Source: Luteipulveratus flavus (GTDB lineage: Bacteria; Actinomycetota; Actinomycetes; Actinomycetales; Dermatophilaceae). From it: DNA of 64,000 nt. Positions within the stretch are counted from its first letter, which is position 1. Every line of letters starts with the position of its first letter. Below the pieces are notes generated by a model. It had not been told where the DNA came from. It ran no database searches and saw only the letters and a list, made by a program, of their open reading frames with translations. The translations under genes were made by a program, and so were the position numbers. Below are positions 28,120-37,659 of the stretch, piece after piece. The stretch is from assembly GCF_029439465.1 (NCBI RefSeq), contig NZ_JAROAV010000027.1, positions 1 to 64,000 on the forward strand, read 5' to 3'.

Positions 28120-28848
28120 ATGCCCGACAGCGCCGGCCCGAGCGACAGTCGTGCCCAGCAGCTGCGTGACTCGCTGGACGCCGTGGAGCAGCGTGTCGCC
28201 TCCGCCTGCGACGCCGCCGGCCGGCACCGCTCTGAGCTGACCCTGGTGGTGGTGACCAAGTACTTCCCGGCCGGCGACATCGAGCGGCTGGCGACCCTGG
28301 GCGTGCGCGACATCGGCGAGAACCGGCACCAGGAGGCGAGCGACAAGATCGCCGAGCTCGCGCCGGCGACGCGGCAGGACCTGCGGACCCATTTCATCGG
28401 CCAGCTGCAGAGCAACAAGGCGGGGGCCGTCGCGGCGTACGCCGACGTCGTGCAGTCGGTGGACCGCGCCAAGGTCGCCCGTGCCCTGGACCGCGGTGCC
28501 GAGCGCGAGGGTCGCCTCGTCGACGTGACGGTGCAGGTGGACCTCGCAGGCGACGATGCCGGTCGCGGCGGAGCGGCGCCGGCGGACGTCCTCGCCCTCG
28601 CCGCGACGATCGAGGGCTGCGCCTCGCTGCGGCTGCGGGGCCTCATGGCGGTCGCCCCGCTGGGTGCCGACCCGGCCGAGGCGTTCGAACGCCTCCACCG
28701 GACCCACGAGGACCTGATCGCGGATCACCCTGGGGCGACCTGGATCTCGGCCGGTATGAGCGGTGACCTCGAGCAGGCGGTCGCGGCGGGTGCGACACAC
28801 CTGCGTGTCGGGAGCGCAATCCTCGGTTCTCGTCCGGCCCTTCGGTAG
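28120..28848 (+). CDS. yggS: PLP homeostasis protein, YggS/PROSC family
   Basis: Protein of 242 aa with a single alanine racemase-like barrel. Lys47 in LVVVTKYFP should hold pyridoxal phosphate; [29 protein letters not shown] and [19 protein letters not shown](S) are family signatures. The role is balancing free PLP and amino acid metabolism, not racemisation. The ATG at 28120 has GGGGAGG upstream, 17 bp after pgeF. The pgeF-yggS-sepF order is the standard gene neighbourhood. Confidence 0.93.
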   Translation: MPDSAGPSDSRAQQLRDSLDAVEQRVASACDAAGRHRSELTLVVVTKYFPAGDIERLATLGVRDIGENRHQEASDKIAELAPATRQDLRTHFIGQLQSNKAGAVAAYADVVQSVDRAKVARALDRGAEREGRLVDVTVQVDLAGDDAGRGGAAPADVLALAATIEGCASLRLRGLMAVAPLGADPAEAFERLHRTHEDLIADHPGATWISAGMSGDLEQAVAAGATHLRVGSAILGSRPALR

Positions 28849-28922
28849 CGTCGAGAACGGACGACGACCACGTTCGAGCTCACGCAGGGTGTCCTCGGAC
28901 AGCACGATCCAAGGAGCGGGAC

Positions 28923-29450
28923 ATGGCCGGCGCGCTGCGCAAGACGATGGAGTACCTCGGCCTGGCCGAGGTCGATCCCGCCCACCCCGACCTTCAGGGT
29001 CGGCGGGACGACTACTACTACGACGACGACCAGGCCGACTACTACGACGACGAGGCCGCGTACGATCGCGAGCCGGTGGTCGAGCGGTCCGCTGAGGTCA
29101 CCCCGCTGCATCAGCGCGGCCCGGCGGCACGACCCGTCCGTGAGCTGCACGACTCGGAGGTGGCGTCCTTGAGCCGCATCACGACCATCCACCCGCGCAC
29201 CTACAACGAGGCCAAGAACATCGGGGAGAGCTTCCGCGACGGCGTCCCGGTGATCATGAACCTCAGCGACATGGACGACAACGACGCCAAGCGGCTCGTC
29301 GACTTCGCCGCCGGGCTCGTCTTCGGGCTGCACGGCTCGATCGAGCGGGTCACCAGCAAGGTGTTTCTTCTCTCACCGTCCTCGGTCGAGGTCGCCACCA
29401 CGGGGACGGAGTCGAACGCACCCCGCGCGGCGCTGTTCAACCAGTCCTGA
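28923..29450 (+). CDS. sepF: Cell division protein SepF
   Basis: Protein of 175 aa. The N-terminal [14 protein letters not shown] is an amphipathic membrane-binding helix, then an acidic Tyr/Asp-rich linker (28-60), then the SepF core (about 85-165) with [36 protein letters not shown] and [18 protein letters not shown]. SepF anchors FtsZ to the membrane in actinobacteria, which lack FtsA. AAGGAG precedes the ATG. Confidence 0.95.
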   Translation: MAGALRKTMEYLGLAEVDPAHPDLQGRRDDYYYDDDQADYYDDEAAYDREPVVERSAEVTPLHQRGPAARPVRELHDSEVASLSRITTIHPRTYNEAKNIGESFRDGVPVIMNLSDMDDNDAKRLVDFAAGLVFGLHGSIERVTSKVFLLSPSSVEVATTGTESNAPRAALFNQS

Positions 29451-29505
29451 CGGCCGCCCGACCCCGCGCGTCCGGTAACGGCCCGCGTCCAGGAGACTTG
29501 CGTCC

Positions 29506-29784
29506 ATGAACGCTGTGCGCGCCATCCTCGCGCTCCTGCTCTACCTGTTCTTCATCGTTCTCATCGCACGGCTGGTGCTGGACTGGGTGCAGGTGCTGGC
29601 GCGGGAGTGGCGGCCGCGGGGCCCGATCCTGGTCCTCGCCGAGGTCGTCTACTCCATCACCGACCCGCCGCTGCGCGCGCTGCGACGGATCATCCCTCCG
29701 CTGCGTCTGGGGCAGGTGCGCCTCGACCTGGCCTTCCTCGTCCTGGTGCTGGCTGTCTCTTTCCTTCTTCGTCTTCTAAGGTGA
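29506..29784 (+). CDS. YggT-family membrane protein
   Basis: Protein of 92 aa with two hydrophobic helices (about 4-28 and 70-92) and the central segment ITDPPLRALRRIIPPLRLG, the hallmark of YggT. Function not firmly known; the gene is almost always found between sepF and divIVA in actinobacteria, suggesting a membrane role in division or polar growth. AGGAG lies about 10 bases before the ATG. Confidence 0.88.
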   Translation: MNAVRAILALLLYLFFIVLIARLVLDWVQVLAREWRPRGPILVLAEVVYSITDPPLRALRRIIPPLRLGQVRLDLAFLVLVLAVSFLLRLLR

Positions 29785-29875
29785 TGGCGACAGAGATTCG
29801 TTAGGTCGGCAGGTCACGCGCTCGCGGACGTTCGCGTAACCGGCGACCACATCGTGGTTACCGAGGTGAGCACAC

Positions 29876-30910
29876 ATGGCGTTGACGCCTGAGGACGTAG
29901 TCAAGAAGGAGTTCACGAAGCCCAAGGGTTTCGGTCGTAGCGGCTACGACGAGATCCAGGTGGACGACTTCCTCGATGAGATCGTCGTGGAGCTTCGTCG
30001 GCTGAACGCCGAGAACGAAGACCTCACCACCAAGCTGGAGGAGTGCCGTCGCTCCAAGGGGCAGACGGGTCGGGAGCAGGCGGGTTCGTCCGCGTCCGGC
30101 GCGTCGGCGGTTCCGGGCATGACGCCGGTCTCCGCCGGCTCCCGAGACGCCGACAAGGTCGCTGGTGAGCTGAGCGCAGCTCAGGACCGGCTCGCGGCCG
30201 TGAAGGCCGAGGCGGCTCGCGCCGAGGAGGCGGCTCGCGCCGCCAAGGACGCGCAGGCGCAGTTCGAGGCGCAGGCCAAGCAGGCGCAGGACCGGCTGTC
30301 CGGCGTGCGCGCCGACATCGACAAGGCGGAGGCCGCCGAGCGCGAGGCTCGGCAGCGCGCGAACGCCGCGAACCAGCAGTCCGCCGCGTTCGCCGCGGCT
30401 CCCGCGCAGCAGGCCGCGGCGAGCAACGACTCCGACGCGGCCGGCGTCATCGCGCTTGCTCAGCGGCTGCACGACGAGCACGTGTCCGAGGGGCAGAGCA
30501 CCCGGACGCGGCTGATCTCCGAGGGCGAGCAGCACCGCGAGAAGGTCGTCGGTGAGGCGACCTCCAAGCGCGAGGAGCTCCTCAAGCAGGGTCAGGCGAA
30601 GCACGACGAGCTGATCCGTACGGGCCAGGCGCGTCACGACGAGCTGATCAACGCCGGCCAGTCCAAGCACGACACGCTCGTCAAGGACGCGACGAACCGC
30701 TCCAGCACCCTCGTGGGCGAGGCGGAGACCAAGAAGTCGACGATCCTCGGCCAGCTCAACACCGAGCGCGATCGGCTGACGGCCGACATCGAGCAGCTGC
30801 GGACGTTCGAGCGGGACTACCGGACCAAGCTCAAGGGCTACATCGAGGGACAGCTCAAGCAGCTGGACCACGCTCCGATGGAGGGCAAGGGCGCAGGCGC
30901 CAAGGCCTGA
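29876..30910 (+). CDS. divIVA: DivIVA/Wag31 polar growth and septum-site protein
   Basis: Protein of 344 aa. The N-terminal lipid-binding domain is clear: LTPEDVVKKEFTKPKGFGRSGYDEIQVDDFLDEIV (the first 40 residues), followed by coiled-coil (40-60), a Gly/Ser linker and a long Ala/Glu/Lys coiled-coil (about 95-320) with near-repeats of LxxxGQAxHDELI around 235-265. DivIVA senses negative curvature and recruits wall synthesis to poles or septa. Longer than Mycobacterium Wag31. GAGGTGAG lies upstream of the ATG; a hairpin terminator follows the stop. Confidence 0.95.
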   Translation: MALTPEDVVKKEFTKPKGFGRSGYDEIQVDDFLDEIVVELRRLNAENEDLTTKLEECRRSKGQTGREQAGSSASGASAVPGMTPVSAGSRDADKVAGELSAAQDRLAAVKAEAARAEEAARAAKDAQAQFEAQAKQAQDRLSGVRADIDKAEAAEREARQRANAANQQSAAFAAAPAQQAAASNDSDAAGVIALAQRLHDEHVSEGQSTRTRLISEGEQHREKVVGEATSKREELLKQGQAKHDELIRTGQARHDELINAGQSKHDTLVKDATNRSSTLVGEAETKKSTILGQLNTERDRLTADIEQLRTFERDYRTKLKGYIEGQLKQLDHAPMEGKGAGAKA

Positions 30911-30921
30911 GCCGAACGTTC

Positions 30922-30954
30922 GTGGTGCCCCCGCCCGCCGGGCGGGGGCACCAC
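30922..30954 (+). terminator. Terminator after divIVA
   Basis: A perfect 15-bp inverted repeat (30922-30936 with 30940-30954) with a 3-base loop begins 11 bases after the divIVA stop. Very GC-rich with no T tract. It marks the end of the dcw region. Confidence 0.8.
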
Positions 30955-30998
30955 GCCGTCCGGGGGGCCAGGAAATTCTCAGCGAGCGCCTGTCACCG

Positions 30999-31026
30999 TT
31001 GTTCCTGTCCGAACCGTCATTTATCC
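30999..31026 (+). promoter_or_regulatory. Candidate promoter for the DksA-like gene
   Basis: TTGTTC (30999-31004) and TTATCC (31021-31026) are 16 bases apart in a locally A/T-enriched stretch between the divIVA terminator and the next gene. Plausible sigma-70 promoter; read by eye only. Confidence 0.4.
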
Positions 31027-31096
31027 TCTGCCGGTACATCCGCTCACGCCTGAGCACCGGGGGGCAGAGCGGCCGCGACGTCCCCGAGAGGAATCG

Positions 31097-32047
31097 ATGG
31101 CTGTGAAGAAGGGCGAAGCGACCGAAGACACCAGTGGCCTCGGCGGCCGAGTCGGCAGAGCACTGAAGAAGGCCGTACGCCGCGGCACCGGGTCCTCGGG
31201 CGCGTCATCGAGCCCGACGACCGCAGCAGGGACGAAGAAGTCCGCCACGTCCAGGAGCGCCGCGAAGAGTACGACCAGCAGGACGACCACCGCCAAGAAG
31301 CCCGTCGCGACCAAGGCGGCGACCGGTACGAAGGCGGCCACCACGACGAAGGCGACCCCGGTGAAGGCGGCCGGCAGGCCGTCGGCTCCGAAGTCCTCGG
31401 CGAAGGCTCCCGCCGCGAAGGCGGCGACCCGCAAGACCTCCGCCAAGGCCGCTCCGAAGGCTGCCGGCAAGAGCGTCGCGAAGACGGCGGCCGAGAAGTC
31501 GGCGGCGAAGAAGACCGGCAAGGCGGCCCCGGCCAAGAAGACCAGCAAGGCGTCCACCGCCCAGAAGAAGAGTGAGGTCCGCGTGTCGACCAAGAGCACA
31601 TCATCCGGCACGACGGCGTCGCGGGTCGCCGCGAAGCCGACCACGGCAGCGCCCTCCCACCTGAAGGTGCGCGAGGACGAGAGCCCCTGGACCGAGGCGG
31701 AGCTGGGGGAGGTCCGCACCCAGCTCGACGAGGACATCGCCCGGCTGACGTCCGAGCTCTCCGACATCGAGCTGGAGATCATCGGCCTGATGCAGGACAG
31801 CGGGGACGGCGCCGGCGACGACGAGGCCGACGCCGGCAGCAAGACCTTCGAGCGTGAGCACGAGTTCACGGTCGCGCAGAACTCCCGCGACATGCTGCTG
31901 CAGTCCCAGCGCGCGCTGCGGGCGATCGACGACGGCACGTACGGTGTGTGTGAGAACTGCGGCAACCCGATCGGCAAGCTGCGGTTGCAGGCCTTCCCGC
32001 GGGCCACCCTGTGCGTTCCGTGCAAGCAGCTGCAGGAGCGGCACTGA
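31097..32047 (+). CDS. TraR/DksA-type zinc-finger protein with long Lys/Ala-rich N-terminus
   Basis: Protein of 316 aa. Residues about 30-185 are low-complexity Lys/Ala/Thr/Ser with many KKA, AAK and TKA units, like the tails of actinobacterial HU or histone H1. The C-terminal 120 residues form a DksA-like unit: a helical hairpin (LGEVRTQLDEDIARLTSELS onward), then a four-Cys zinc finger with Cys285, Cys288, Cys306 and Cys309. DksA/TraR proteins bind RNA polymerase through the secondary channel, or in CarD-less contexts act as stress regulators; the basic tail suggests DNA or RNA binding, which is inference. GAGAGGAA precedes the ATG. lspA follows after 59 bp. Confidence 0.88.
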   Translation: MAVKKGEATEDTSGLGGRVGRALKKAVRRGTGSSGASSSPTTAAGTKKSATSRSAAKSTTSRTTTAKKPVATKAATGTKAATTTKATPVKAAGRPSAPKSSAKAPAAKAATRKTSAKAAPKAAGKSVAKTAAEKSAAKKTGKAAPAKKTSKASTAQKKSEVRVSTKSTSSGTTASRVAAKPTTAAPSHLKVREDESPWTEAELGEVRTQLDEDIARLTSELSDIELEIIGLMQDSGDGAGDDEADAGSKTFEREHEFTVAQNSRDMLLQSQRALRAIDDGTYGVCENCGNPIGKLRLQAFPRATLCVPCKQLQERH

Positions 32048-32106
32048 CAGCGCCGGCGGCGGGCGAGGCGCGCTCGGCCGGCCCCGGCAGCACGATCGAG
32101 GAAGTG

Positions 32107-32943
32107 GTGAGCGTGCCCGAGCCGCGCCCGAGTGAGTCCGACCGTCCCGACACCGGGTCGACTGTCGATCCGGCAGGCGAGCGCCGTGGCCTGGCCGTGG
32201 GCAAGATCCTGCTCCTGGTGGTCGTGGCCGCGTCCGCGTACGCGCTGGACCAGCTGAGCAAGGCCTGGGCCGTCAGCTCGCTCGACGTGGGCGTGCCCCG
32301 CGAGCTGGTCGGTGATCTGCTGCAGCTGCGCCGCACCTCCAACCCAGGTGCGGCCTTCTCGATCGCGACGAACGCCACCTGGATCCTGACGGTCGTGGCC
32401 TGCTGCGTCATCGCCTGCACGATCTACGTGGCGCGCCGGCTGCGCAGCCGTGGCTGGGCGTGCGCGCTCGGTCTGCTGATCGGGGGTGCGCTCGGCAACC
32501 TCACCGACCGGTTCTTCCGGGCGCCGGGCGGGGGCAAGGGCCACGTGGTGGACTTCCTGGAGCTGCCGAACTGGCCGATCTTCAACGTCGCGGACATGTG
32601 CATCGTCTCGGCCGCCGTCCTGATCTGCGTGCTCGCCTTCGTCGGCATCGGCGTCGACGGCAGCCGCGCCGCTGACGAGGAGGACGAGGACGAGGAGCTC
32701 ACGGCGGACGGCGACGATCGGGACGCCTCCTCACCGCAGGGATCGGCCGCGGAGGTCGGGACTGCCGACGAGCCGCGTGCCGACGCCCGGGCGACAGGTC
32801 CGGTGACGGAGTCCTCCGCCGCCGTCGCGGACAGCGAGGGTGACGCCGAGGCGGCGACGCCCGAGGACAAGGGCGTTGCGGAGACCGGAGCGTCGACGGC
32901 CGAGCCGCACGGTCGGACGAGCCCGGGGTCGACGCGTCGGTGA
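32107..32943 (+). CDS. lspA: Prolipoprotein signal peptidase (signal peptidase II)
   Basis: Protein of about 278 aa. Four membrane helices (about 32-50, 92-110, 118-132, 160-185). Catalytic aspartates are Asp134 in GNLTDRFF and Asp163 in [19 protein letters not shown] is also conserved. It cleaves lipoprotein signal peptides at the lipobox Cys after lipidation. Unusual: after the last helix there is a roughly 90-residue very acidic, Ala/Glu/Asp-rich cytoplasmic tail absent from standard LspA (about 160-200 aa). Start chosen as GTG 32107 because of AGGAAG just upstream; GTGs at 32104 and 32113 are alternatives. Overlaps the next gene by 4 bp. Confidence 0.93.
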   Translation: MSVPEPRPSESDRPDTGSTVDPAGERRGLAVGKILLLVVVAASAYALDQLSKAWAVSSLDVGVPRELVGDLLQLRRTSNPGAAFSIATNATWILTVVACCVIACTIYVARRLRSRGWACALGLLIGGALGNLTDRFFRAPGGGKGHVVDFLELPNWPIFNVADMCIVSAAVLICVLAFVGIGVDGSRAADEEDEDEELTADGDDRDASSPQGSAAEVGTADEPRADARATGPVTESSAAVADSEGDAEAATPEDKGVAETGASTAEPHGRTSPGSTRR

Positions 32944-33872
32944 GTGAGATCAAGGCCCTGCCCGTCCCTGACGGTCTGCACGGTGAGCGCATCGACGCCG
33001 CGGTCGCACGGCTGCTGGGATTCTCCCGTACCCGTGCGGCCGAGCTGGCGGCCGAAGGGGCCATCAGTCTCGACCACCGACCCGCGGGGAAGTCCGACCG
33101 GGTGCACGCCGGCCAGTGGCTCGAGGTGCAGATGCCGGAGCGCACGGGTCCACGCCAACCCGAGGTGCGGCCCGCGCTCGTGCCCGGCCTGCGGATCGTG
33201 CACGACGACAGCGAGATCGTCGTCGTCGACAAGCCGCTCGGGGTCGCCGCCCATCCGAGCGTCGGCTGGGACGGACCCGACGTGGTGAGCGGCCTCGCAG
33301 CGGCCGGCTACCGCATCTCGACCTCCGGGGCCGCCGAGCGGCAGGGCATCGTGCAGCGCCTCGACGTGGGCACGAGCGGCCTGATGGTGGTCGCCAAGAG
33401 CGAGCGCGCGTACACCGTGCTCAAGCAGGCGTTCCGGGACCGCACGGTCGAGAAGACCTACCACGCGCTCGTCCAGGGCCTGCCCGACCCGGTGGTCGGG
33501 ACCATCGAGGCGCCGATCGGCCGCCACCCGGGCCACGACTACAAGTTCGCGGTGATGAAGTCGGGTCGGCCCAGCGTGACGCACTACGAGGTCCTGGAGG
33601 CCTTCCGCTCGGCGTCGCTGCTGACGATCCACCTGGAGACCGGGCGGACGCACCAGATCCGGGTGCACTTCTCGGCGCTGCACCACCCGTGCGTCGGCGA
33701 CCCGCTGTACGGCGGTGACCCGACGCTGGCCAGGAAGCTGGGGCTGGACCGGCAGTGGCTGCACGCCGTCGAGCTGTCCTTCGAGCACCCGGGCAGCGGC
33801 GAGTGGGTCACCTACACCAGCGAGTACCCCGCGGATCTGCAGCGCGCGCTGGACCGGATCCGCGAGCTCTGA
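32940..33872 (+). CDS. RluA-family (RluD-like) pseudouridine synthase
   Basis: Protein of 310 aa with an N-terminal S4 RNA-binding domain (about 12-75, [22 protein letters not shown]) and a pseudouridine synthase domain. Catalytic Asp142 lies in [13 protein letters not shown]; further motifs are [23 protein letters not shown] and [10 protein letters not shown]. Likely isomerises uridines in 23S rRNA; the exact site cannot be read from sequence. GTG start overlaps lspA by 4 bp, the usual lspA-rluD coupling. Confidence 0.9.
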   Translation: MSEIKALPVPDGLHGERIDAAVARLLGFSRTRAAELAAEGAISLDHRPAGKSDRVHAGQWLEVQMPERTGPRQPEVRPALVPGLRIVHDDSEIVVVDKPLGVAAHPSVGWDGPDVVSGLAAAGYRISTSGAAERQGIVQRLDVGTSGLMVVAKSERAYTVLKQAFRDRTVEKTYHALVQGLPDPVVGTIEAPIGRHPGHDYKFAVMKSGRPSVTHYEVLEAFRSASLLTIHLETGRTHQIRVHFSALHHPCVGDPLYGGDPTLARKLGLDRQWLHAVELSFEHPGSGEWVTYTSEYPADLQRALDRIREL

Positions 33873-33963
33873 GGCCGACGGGTGCGCCGTCCCGCCTGTC
33901 GCACCCGTCACAGGCCGCGAGTCCTCCCGACGCTGTCGGAGCCCGGTCGTAGACTCGCTCGCG

Positions 33964-36900
33964 ATGAGCGAGCAGCCCCCCTCCCAGCACAGTGACAGCT
34001 TCGTGCACCTGCATGTGCACACCGAGTACTCCATGCTGGACGGAGCGGCGAAGAACAAGCCCCTGATCGCCGAGGCCGAGCGCCTCGGGATGCCGGCGAT
34101 CGCGATGTCGGACCACGGCAACATGTTCGGGGCGTACGAGTTCTTCCACCTGGCCAAGGACACCGCGGTCCGACCGATCATCGGCATCGAGGCGTACGTC
34201 GCACCGAGCACCCGTCACTCCCGCAAGCAGGAGTTCTGGGCGCGCGGCGGCAAGCGGGAGATCGACGCCGACGGTGAGGGCGGCAAGGACGTCTCCGGCG
34301 GCGGCCGCTACACCCACATGACGATGTGGGCCAAGAACGCCGGCGGTCTGCGCAACCTCTTCCGGCTCTCCTCACGAGCCTCGTTCGAGGGCTACTACAT
34401 GAAGCCGCGGATGGACCGGGAGATCATCGCCGAGCACGCCGAGGGCATCATCGCCACGACCGGCTGCCCGTCCGGTGAGGTGCAGACCCGGCTGCGGCTC
34501 GGCCAGTTCGACGAGGCCCTGGCGGCGGCGGCGGCGTACCAGGACATCTTCGGCAAGGAGAACTACTTCCTGGAGCTGATGGACCACGGGCTGGACATCG
34601 AGAGGAACGTCCGCCACGACCTCATCAAGATCGCCCGCGAGCTGCGCATCCCGCTGCTGGCGACCAATGACAGCCACTACGTCACCGAGGCCGACGCCGA
34701 CACCCACGACAACCTGCTGTGCGTCGGCGTGGGCAAGAACAAGGACGACCCCCACCGCTTCAAGTTCAACGGGTCCGGCTACTACCTGAAGTCCTCGCAG
34801 GAGATGCGCGAGCTCTTCCGTGAGCTCCCGCAGGCGTGCGACAACACGCTGCGGGTGGCCGAGATGGTCGAGTCGTACGACGAGGTGTTCGCCCAGGTCG
34901 ACCGGATGCCGCAGTTCCCGGACGTCCCCGAGGGGCAGTCGCAGGGGGAGTTCCTGCGCGAGCGGATCGCCGAGGGCATCACCGAGCGCTTCGGCGACCA
35001 CGTGCCCGAGGGGGTCCACGAGCGGATCGAGACCGAGATGGCGGTCATCGAGCCGATGGGCTTCTCGTCCTACTTCCTCGTGGTCTCCGACATCTGCAAG
35101 TACGCCCGCGACAACGGCATCCCGGTCGGTCCCGGACGTGGCTCCGCGGCCGGGTCGCTGGTCGCCTACCTCACCCGCATCATCGAGCTGAACCCGCTGG
35201 AGCACGGCCTGCTGTTCGAGCGGTTCCTCAACCCCGAGCGCATCAGCCCGCCCGACGTCGACCTCGACTTCGACGACCGCAAGCGGGACCAGATGGTCCG
35301 CTACGTCACCGAGAAGTACGGCGCCGAGTACACCGCGCAGGTCAACACCTTCGGCACGATCAAGGCCAAGGCGGCGGTCAAGGACGCGAGCCGCATCCTC
35401 GGCAAGCCGTTCTCCGTCGGCGACCGGATCAGCAAGACCATGCCCGGCGACGTCATGGGCAAGGGCGTGCCGCTGAAGGAGCTGTTCAACGCCGAGCACC
35501 CGCGGTACGGCGAGGGCGCGGACATCCGGGCGCTCTACGACGCCGACCCCGAGGTCAAGCAGGTCATCGACACCGGCCTCGGGCTGGAGGGTCTGATCCG
35601 CGGCACCGGCGTGCACGCCGCGGCGGTCATCCTGTCGTCGACCCCGCTGCTGGACCTCATCCCGATGCACCGCCGGGACAAGGACGGCACGATCATCACC
35701 GGCTTCTCCTACCCGCAGTGCGAGGAGATGGGCCTGGTCAAGATGGACTTCCTGGGTCTGCGCAACCTGGGCATCATCGACCACGCCATCAAGCTGATCG
35801 AGAGCAACCGGGGTGAGCACGTCTCCACCGAGACGATCCCGCTGGACGACCCGGCGACGTACGAGCTGCTCGGGCGCGGCGACACGCTCGGGGTCTTCCA
35901 GCTCGACGGCGGCGCGATGCGCAACCTGCTGCGACTGATGAAGCCCACCGGCTTCGAGGACATCACCGCTGTGCTCGCGCTCTACCGGCCCGGCCCGATG
36001 GGCGCCAACGCGCACATCAACTACGCCGAGCGCAAGAACGGCCGGCAGGCGATCACGCCGATCCATCCCGAGCTCAAGGACGCCCTGGACCCGATCCTGG
36101 GCGAGACCTACCACCTGCTGGTCTACCAGGAGCAGATCATGGCGATCGCCCGCGAGCTCGCGGGCTACACCCTCGGAGGCGCAGACCTGCTGCGCCGGGC
36201 GATGGGCAAGAAGAAGGCGGAGATCCTGGAGAAGGAGTTCGCCAACTTCGAGGCCGGGATGACCAAGAACGGGTACTCCGCCGGTGCGATCAAGGCGCTG
36301 TGGGACGTCATGCTCCCGTTCGCCGGCTACGCGTTCAACAAGTCGCACGCGGCGGGGTACGGCCTCGTGTCGGCCTGGACGGCGTACCTCAAGGCCAACT
36401 ACCCGGCCGAGTACACCGCGGCCCTGCTCACCTCGGTGCAGGACACCAAGGACAAGATGGGCATCTACCTCGCCGACGCCCGCAAGCTCGGCATCAAGGT
36501 GCTCCCGCCGGACGTCAACGAGTCGCTCGCCGACTTCGCCGCCGTGGGCACCGACATCCGGTTCGGTATGGCCGCCGTCCGCAACGTCGGTGGCAACGTC
36601 GTGGAGGGCGTCATCGCCGCGCGCGAGGAGAAGGGACGGTTCAGCTCCTTCGAGGACTTCCTGCGCAAGGTGCCCGCGGTCGTCTGCAACAAGCGGACCA
36701 TCGAGTCGCTGGTCAAGGCGGGGGCGTTCGATGACCTCCAGCACCCGCGGCAGGGGTTGGTGCACATCCACGAGCCTTACGTCGACTCGATGGTCGAGGA
36801 GAAGAAGTTCGAGGCGGTCGGCCAGGACAGCCTGTTCGGTGGCTTCGGCGGCGACGAGCCCGGCATCCAGCTCGCAGCGCTGCCCCCGATCCCGGCGATC

Positions 36901-37539
36901 GAGTGGGACAAGCAGACCAAGCTGGCCTTCGAGCGAGAGATGCTCGGCCTGTACGTCTCCGACCACCCGCTGTTCGGCATCGAGCACGTGCTCGCCCAGC
37001 ACGCCGACACCTCGATCGCTCGCCTGTCGGGGGACGAGGGTCCGCCGGACGGGACGACCGTGACGATCGCCGGCCTCATCACCGGGCTGCAGATCAAGCG
37101 GACCAAGAAGGGCGACCTGTGGGCGATCGCGAACGTCGAGGACCTCGACGGCTCGGTGGAGTGCCTGTTCTTCCCTTCGACGTACATGACGGTCTCGACC
37201 ATGCTCAGCCAGGACGTCATCTGCGTGGTGAAGGGCCGGGTGAACCGGCGCGACGAGCAGGTCGCGATCAACGCGATGGAGCTCACGCTGCCGGAGCTGA
37301 AGGAGGGCCCGCGCGGCCCCGTGCTGCTGACGATGCCGCTAGCACGCGCCACGAACGGCGTCGCCGAGCGGCTGAAGGTGGTCCTCGGTGAGCATCCCGG
37401 TGTGACGGAGGTGCACCTCAAGCTCACCCAGCCCGGCCGGTCGGTCACGGTCAAGCTGGACGACGCGCACCGGGTGACGGCTACGCCGGCGCTGTTCGGC
37501 GACCTGAAGGCGCTGCTCGGGCCTGCCTGCCTCAGCTGA
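33964..37539 (+). CDS. dnaE: DNA polymerase III alpha subunit
   Basis: Replicative polymerase of 1191 aa. N-terminal PHP domain (FVHLHVHTEYSMLDG from residue 13) with metal-binding His residues kept. Palm domain with GPGRGSAAGSLVAY and PPDVDLDFDD, where Asp433 and Asp435 are the catalytic pair; fingers with GTGVHAAAVI and FMNK-type segments (AFNKSHAAGYG); helix-hairpin-helix and OB-fold domains at the C-terminus (TIAGLITGLQIKRTKKGD). Length and order fit DnaE1, the essential replicase. Start ATG at 33964; the frame upstream runs into the pseudouridine synthase gene and is not coding. A hairpin terminator follows. Confidence 0.97.
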   Translation: MSEQPPSQHSDSFVHLHVHTEYSMLDGAAKNKPLIAEAERLGMPAIAMSDHGNMFGAYEFFHLAKDTAVRPIIGIEAYVAPSTRHSRKQEFWARGGKREIDADGEGGKDVSGGGRYTHMTMWAKNAGGLRNLFRLSSRASFEGYYMKPRMDREIIAEHAEGIIATTGCPSGEVQTRLRLGQFDEALAAAAAYQDIFGKENYFLELMDHGLDIERNVRHDLIKIARELRIPLLATNDSHYVTEADADTHDNLLCVGVGKNKDDPHRFKFNGSGYYLKSSQEMRELFRELPQACDNTLRVAEMVESYDEVFAQVDRMPQFPDVPEGQSQGEFLRERIAEGITERFGDHVPEGVHERIETEMAVIEPMGFSSYFLVVSDICKYARDNGIPVGPGRGSAAGSLVAYLTRIIELNPLEHGLLFERFLNPERISPPDVDLDFDDRKRDQMVRYVTEKYGAEYTAQVNTFGTIKAKAAVKDASRILGKPFSVGDRISKTMPGDVMGKGVPLKELFNAEHPRYGEGADIRALYDADPEVKQVIDTGLGLEGLIRGTGVHAAAVILSSTPLLDLIPMHRRDKDGTIITGFSYPQCEEMGLVKMDFLGLRNLGIIDHAIKLIESNRGEHVSTETIPLDDPATYELLGRGDTLGVFQLDGGAMRNLLRLMKPTGFEDITAVLALYRPGPMGANAHINYAERKNGRQAITPIHPELKDALDPILGETYHLLVYQEQIMAIARELAGYTLGGADLLRRAMGKKKAEILEKEFANFEAGMTKNGYSAGAIKALWDVMLPFAGYAFNKSHAAGYGLVSAWTAYLKANYPAEYTAALLTSVQDTKDKMGIYLADARKLGIKVLPPDVNESLADFAAVGTDIRFGMAAVRNVGGNVVEGVIAAREEKGRFSSFEDFLRKVPAVVCNKRTIESLVKAGAFDDLQHPRQGLVHIHEPYVDSMVEEKKFEAVGQDSLFGGFGGDEPGIQLAALPPIPAIEWDKQTKLAFEREMLGLYVSDHPLFGIEHVLAQHADTSIARLSGDEGPPDGTTVTIAGLITGLQIKRTKKGDLWAIANVEDLDGSVECLFFPSTYMTVSTMLSQDVICVVKGRVNRRDEQVAINAMELTLPELKEGPRGPVLLTMPLARATNGVAERLKVVLGEHPGVTEVHLKLTQPGRSVTVKLDDAHRVTATPALFGDLKALLGPACLS

Positions 37540-37542
37540 GCC

Positions 37543-37580
37543 GGAGCACCGCCGGCCGGAACCCCGACCGGCGGTGCTCC
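37543..37580 (+). terminator. Terminator after dnaE
   Basis: GGAGCACCGCCGG (37543-37555) pairs perfectly with CCGGCGGTGCTCC (37568-37580) around a 12-base loop, 3 bases after the dnaE stop codon. Confidence 0.8.
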
Positions 37581-37659
37581 GTCGGACCCCAGACCGTGCG
37601 ACGGGGACGACAGCTGCGGCCCGGCGGCACCCGGCTCGGTCGTTGCACGAGGGGCAGCC

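Noticed and set aside
31160-31620. Lys/Ala-coding repetitive DNA, considered as a tandem repeat array
   Set aside because: Repetition is at the codon level (AAG and GCC runs) within a good reading frame, without exact DNA units.
34372-37002. 876-codon open frame antisense to dnaE
   Set aside because: Shadow of dnaE; composition dominated by Asp, Val, Leu and Arg, no ribosome binding site or motif.
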